From: JAQUBU01 sp036677685
Lineage (GTDB): Bacteria > Bacillota > Syntrophomonadia > Syntrophomonadales > Syntrophomonadaceae
Assembly (NCBI GenBank): GCA_036677685.1
Contig: JAVBWA010000013.1
Location: 26,620 to 90,619 of the forward strand
Reading direction: 5' to 3'
DNA: 64,000 nt
Shown: one piece after another, positions 61,179 to 64,000 of the stretch
Position numbering within the stretch: the first letter of the stretch is position 1
How the letters are laid out: the number at the start of each line of letters is the position of its first letter
The notes under the pieces: model-generated
The model's input: the letters and a program-made list of their open reading frames with translations, nothing else
The model's database searches: none
Told to the model about the DNA's origin: nothing
Program-made: the position numbers and the translations under genes

Positions 61179-62561
61179 TCAATCAATATCAGTGTTGGCA
61201 AATTGTGATAATAAACTCGTTGTTCTAATAAGAGTATCTTTCGTACTGCGCCCGAACGAGTATACGCCCAAAAAAACCTCATACGTTCCATTGTCATAGT
61301 TGGCAACAAACAAAGCATTATATAGCTCTTTTAATTTTGAATCCAACGTTACTACTGTTTTCCCTTCGTTGTTTTCCTTGAACGACTCTGTTCTATTAAG
61401 AAGCTCATCAAAAAAACTTTCTTTCAAGCAACAAGAAACTTCCAGCAGCGGAGTGTATTCCTTTCCGTTAATAAAGTCAGAGTACCTAAGGGAGTCACAG
61501 ATTTGTAATCCAATCATGATTGGAACAACATACATAAGCCCAAATTGGAGACCACGGCCTTCTGAAAATGAGAAATCATATTTTCTGCTTTCGTGAGTTG
61601 GTTCATAGGCTGCAATTTTCGTCAAATGCAGATATTTTGCTATTTCCCGCAACTCGAAATGATAAGCTTTAATCACAGCATCGCAGACAATATCATATAT
61701 GTAATGGGAACCATAGAAATTCAAACTCTGATAGTAACGTTTCAAATCAGCAGAGGGCAATGAAATCCTTAAATCAAAGAAGCGATCCAAATACTTTGAA
61801 GCATTAAAATCGGAGCCATAATACTGCTTTATGGTATGTTGCAATTCATTGATGTTAACTGAAAACACGTATGTAATCCGATCATTTGAAAAATAGTGCT
61901 TAATTCGTTCCAGCAGGCGAACAGCGTAACTTGGTTTACATCTATCCAATTCATCAATAAAAACGATAAGGCGATTTCCTTTTTCAAGAAGCAGCGAATC
62001 CAAAAACTCCTTAATCATTTTTTGAATTCCTTTTTCTTTTTTTATTGCCTGAAGTGGATCCTCACTCTTGAGACTATCTATAAGCTGCGTCCACTTCTTT
62101 CCCGAAAAAAACTCTAATATGTTTGCAGCGATTTGTAGGCAGTCAGCTCCTTTTTTAAATGAATAGTCACTCTCTACGCTTTGAAGAATACTGTAAACAA
62201 GAGAGAGAACAGGGTCCTCGTCGTTGTCATTTTCCCACGAATCATAGTATACAGAGACTTGAGTTTGAAATTCAGCCGGTTGATTATTATGGCGTTGTGT
62301 CCACATGTCTTTAATTTTTCTTCTGTCTGTATCGTCGTCCGAGACAATAAAGTCGTTATGTGCATCCAGAACCATTTTGGACTGTTTTACAAAAAAGGTC
62401 TTTCCACTACCCCAGCCTCCGTCAAGTGCAATAGAACAGCTGTCATCTATAGAATTGAGTATTTCGACAAAGCGAAAAACATCCATATCCCTTGCAATGG
62501 TATCATTGAGATAGGTATTTAGTAAGTTCTCATATGTCGGTTGCAGTTCATATGATTTCAT
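61179..62561 (-). CDS. KAP-family P-loop NTPase
   Basis: A 460-residue KAP-type NTPase. Walker A GGWGSGKT at 48-55, followed by FFVKQ; Walker B FIDELDR at 201-207, then CKPSYAVRLLERIKHYF, typical of KAP proteins. The C-terminal 200 residues have no recognised domain and no clear transmembrane segment. KAP NTPases occur in several anti-phage systems. The start is the ATG at 62561 after GGGGGAAAAG; the longer frame lacks a site. Its partner appears to be the SIR2 gene upstream. Confidence 0.85.
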   Translation of the reverse strand: MKSYELQPTYENLLNTYLNDTIARDMDVFRFVEILNSIDDSCSIALDGGWGSGKTFFVKQSKMVLDAHNDFIVSDDDTDRRKIKDMWTQRHNNQPAEFQTQVSVYYDSWENDNDEDPVLSLVYSILQSVESDYSFKKGADCLQIAANILEFFSGKKWTQLIDSLKSEDPLQAIKKEKGIQKMIKEFLDSLLLEKGNRLIVFIDELDRCKPSYAVRLLERIKHYFSNDRITYVFSVNINELQHTIKQYYGSDFNASKYLDRFFDLRISLPSADLKRYYQSLNFYGSHYIYDIVCDAVIKAYHFELREIAKYLHLTKIAAYEPTHESRKYDFSFSEGRGLQFGLMYVVPIMIGLQICDSLRYSDFINGKEYTPLLEVSCCLKESFFDELLNRTESFKENNEGKTVVTLDSKLKELYNALFVANYDNGTYEVFLGVYSFGRSTKDTLIRTTSLLSQFANTDID

Positions 62562-62638
62562 CTTTTCCCCCAATTCTCGTATGCCCTGCCATTGGACGAG
62601 CTTCATATTATTATCAAAACATTCATTTACATGAATTA

Positions 62639-62651
62639 CCGATTATTAGCC
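62639..62651. repeat. AGGCTAATAATGGG motif, copy 2 (diverged)
   Basis: CCGATTATTAGCC, 78 bases upstream of the KAP start codon. Confidence 0.5.
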
Positions 62652-62780
62652 TATTGGGCAGTTCGTATGGTATTCGGTTATGCTCATAATAGGATTACTT
62701 CAAATTGTCTGTTTTGTGGATAACCTGAAGTATAATACTATTCATATTATTTATTTCTAATTTTAAATCTCAGTTAGTTC

Positions 62781-62794
62781 CCCATTATTAGCCT
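62781..62794. repeat. AGGCTAATAATGGG motif, copy 3
   Basis: CCCATTATTAGCCT, 43 bases downstream of the SIR2 stop codon; preceded by AGTTCC. Confidence 0.6.
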
Positions 62795-62836
62795 GCTGGT
62801 ATAGCAATTTGAAGTTGGTCAAGATAAAATTTCCGG

Positions 62837-63862
62837 TTAAAGGTTATCCATTTGCATAAGTTTAACATGGTTTATATTAAATTTTTGAATAACAAAGTTT
62901 ACATTTTCCTGTCCAAGAATAAAGGAATAATTCTTTTTTACAGTAGGATCTGGGTTAATAATTGTAACTTTGCGCCCCGGGATGCCCGTATAGCAGTCGA
63001 TGTCCGGCAATGTATCAAGAAAAAATGATTTTATAAAGAAATCATCAGCAGAAAGGCTTAGTCCCAAAATATAAACATGATGTGTAAAAGCAAAAGCAAA
63101 TTCAGGTTTATACCATATAGGTGCAATGGGCCTAACCTCAAATGCTTTTCCTGATCCAGGAAGCACCATAAATGGTTCTACTTCCCCCATTAACGGTTTA
63201 CTTCCTCTCCAAGAATCCTTATTAAGCAGTTCATCGCAATAATACAATTCTTCTGACATCATTCCTTTTGTAAATTCAAAGGGCTTCCAAATAAATCTTG
63301 CCTTACTGGGATTATTAAGTCTCCAATTAACTGATCCATGAAATTTATAAATCCTGACATCGGCTTCACCATAATTGTTGTAAGCAAAGGTCTTCCCAAT
63401 TTTACTTAAAGATAATTCCAATAGTGGATCCCAGTTAAATGTAATTAATATGTCATATTTTCTAAGTTGCCGTGCAAATTGTATATATATATCGGGAATA
63501 TCTTCAGGTGCAGGGGTTGAATTCACAATTGCTTTTGCTAAATAATATCTGAAAGCAAGTTTCTCGCGTGAACCCCTCTCAGACCATCGTTCCCCTCCAC
63601 CATATTCTCGCAACTCAACATATTCTAGAAATGTGCAAAAATCAGAGAAATTCACTTGTGTGTAATCAACTTCTTGCTCCGAAGAAAAGCATATTTTAGC
63701 ATAATTATTAACCCGTTCAAAAAGCCCTGGACATTCTAGCTTAAACAACTGCATGCTATCAAATAGTAATTGACCAATCATAGGAATTCCTGCTGCAGCA
63801 GAAAACCCAGCTCCTAAGATAAATAGTCTATTCTGTTTTACTCTCTGAATAAAATCACTCAT
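62837..63862 (-). CDS. SIR2-like domain protein
   Basis: A 341-residue protein with a SIR2_2-type Rossmann domain. GAGFSAAAG at 17-25 binds NAD; Asn143 in TFNWDPLLE and His175 in KFHGSVNW match the catalytic pair of SIR2 NADases. A C-terminal region, from about 250, is unassigned. SIR2 proteins deplete NAD upon phage infection in many defence systems. ATG at 63862 follows GAGGA. The KAP gene lies downstream on the same strand, so a joint system is likely. Confidence 0.85.
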   Translation of the reverse strand: MSDFIQRVKQNRLFILGAGFSAAAGIPMIGQLLFDSMQLFKLECPGLFERVNNYAKICFSSEQEVDYTQVNFSDFCTFLEYVELREYGGGERWSERGSREKLAFRYYLAKAIVNSTPAPEDIPDIYIQFARQLRKYDILITFNWDPLLELSLSKIGKTFAYNNYGEADVRIYKFHGSVNWRLNNPSKARFIWKPFEFTKGMMSEELYYCDELLNKDSWRGSKPLMGEVEPFMVLPGSGKAFEVRPIAPIWYKPEFAFAFTHHVYILGLSLSADDFFIKSFFLDTLPDIDCYTGIPGRKVTIINPDPTVKKNYSFILGQENVNFVIQKFNINHVKLMQMDNL

Positions 63863-63883
63863 TTGACTATCCTCAATGAATTC

Positions 63884-63897
63884 CCCATTATTAGCCT
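63884..63897. repeat. AGGCTAATAATGGG motif, copy 4
   Basis: CCCATTATTAGCCT, 22 bases upstream of the SIR2 start codon; preceded by GAATTCC, similar to copy 3. Confidence 0.6.
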
Positions 63898-64000
63898 AAT
63901 GCGAATAAGAATTATGGGAAGTTTTTGTCAGGAATAATAACCCGTTCTTATACTCTAAAACCAATAGCTATATCGCTTTGCTAAAGCCAAATTATAAATG

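Larger units (their letters stand above)
17937..64000. mobile_element. Integrative and conjugative element (right end not seen)
   Basis: The left boundary is placed where the ferritin-like gene is interrupted, 70 bases from the recombinase gene. The element includes a large serine recombinase, VirD4, VirB4, VirB6-like, TcpC, TcpE, an SLT/M23 wall hydrolase, pilin-like proteins, an oriT-like repeat region and cargo genes. The certain part reaches about 60.7 kb. Whether the tRNA fragment and the KAP/SIR2 pair (60.8-64 kb) belong to the same element is not settled. No relaxase is recognised. Confidence 0.75.

Noticed and set aside
61034..61318. 94-aa minus-strand frame overlapping the end of the KAP gene
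   Set aside because: Overlaps the KAP coding sequence out of frame by 140 bases and has no recognisable start or domain; also considered as a frameshifted KAP tail, but no similarity supports that.
1..64000. CRISPR arrays, insertion sequences, rRNA genes
   Set aside because: No regularly spaced direct repeats with unique spacers, no DDE or HUH transposase genes and no rRNA sequence were seen.

Overview
The window comes from a spore-forming Gram-positive bacterium of the Clostridia. It encodes an alpha/beta-type small acid-soluble spore protein, a Spo0E-like protein, Gram-positive Shine-Dalgarno sequences and many intrinsic terminators. Base composition is moderate. A Peptococcaceae or Syntrophomonadaceae relative is my inference; no marker in the window settles the genus.

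Positions 1 to about 17,900 are ordinary chromosome, mostly minus strand: zinc-ribbon proteins, an alpha/beta hydrolase, a chemotaxis receptor, a Lon-family protease with a lipoprotein, an MBL-fold hydrolase, AzlCD, a class A penicillin-binding protein, a DUF47/PhoU-like protein, a radical SAM protein, SASP, MgtC-like protein and guaB. Two intergenic regions (about 11,910-12,074 and 15,779-16,033) hold paired segments that look like structured RNA.

At about 17,937 a ferritin-like gene is cut off, and a large serine recombinase starts immediately beyond. From here to at least 60.7 kb, and probably past the window end, the sequence reads as one integrative and conjugative element (ICE). Its parts, in order: recombinase module (18.0-19.9 kb); YdjM-like, S1-like and VirD4 coupling proteins (20-24 kb); plus-strand cargo genes separated by repeated hairpins (24.3-27.5 kb); an oriT-like repeat region (28.3-28.8 kb); an HD-GYP protein; a 1769-aa PKD surface protein and other exported proteins; VapBC; a membrane-anchored papain-like protein; a GGDEF protein beside a prepilin peptidase; a type I toxin-antitoxin; a Tad/Flp-type pilus locus (38.2-49.3 kb) with four consecutive MinD/ParA-like ATPases; and a Gram-positive type IV secretion locus (49.4-58.9 kb) with SLT/M23 hydrolase, VirB6-like, VirB4, TcpE, TcpC and two pilin-like proteins. 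Small regulators follow (HTH, HD-like, HU, DUF6906, Spo0E).

The right end (60.8-64 kb) carries a 5' tRNA fragment and two minus-strand genes, a KAP-type NTPase and a SIR2-domain protein, resembling a two-gene defence system. The same 12-14 bp motif lies before and after each gene. No other end of the ferritin-like gene and no recognisable relaxase is visible.

The most distinctive feature is an ICE that combines a conjugative secretion machine, a Tad-like pilus with an expanded ATPase set, a giant adhesin-like protein and its own c-di-GMP enzymes. My inference is that pilus and adhesin make donor-recipient contact under c-di-GMP control before type IV transfer.
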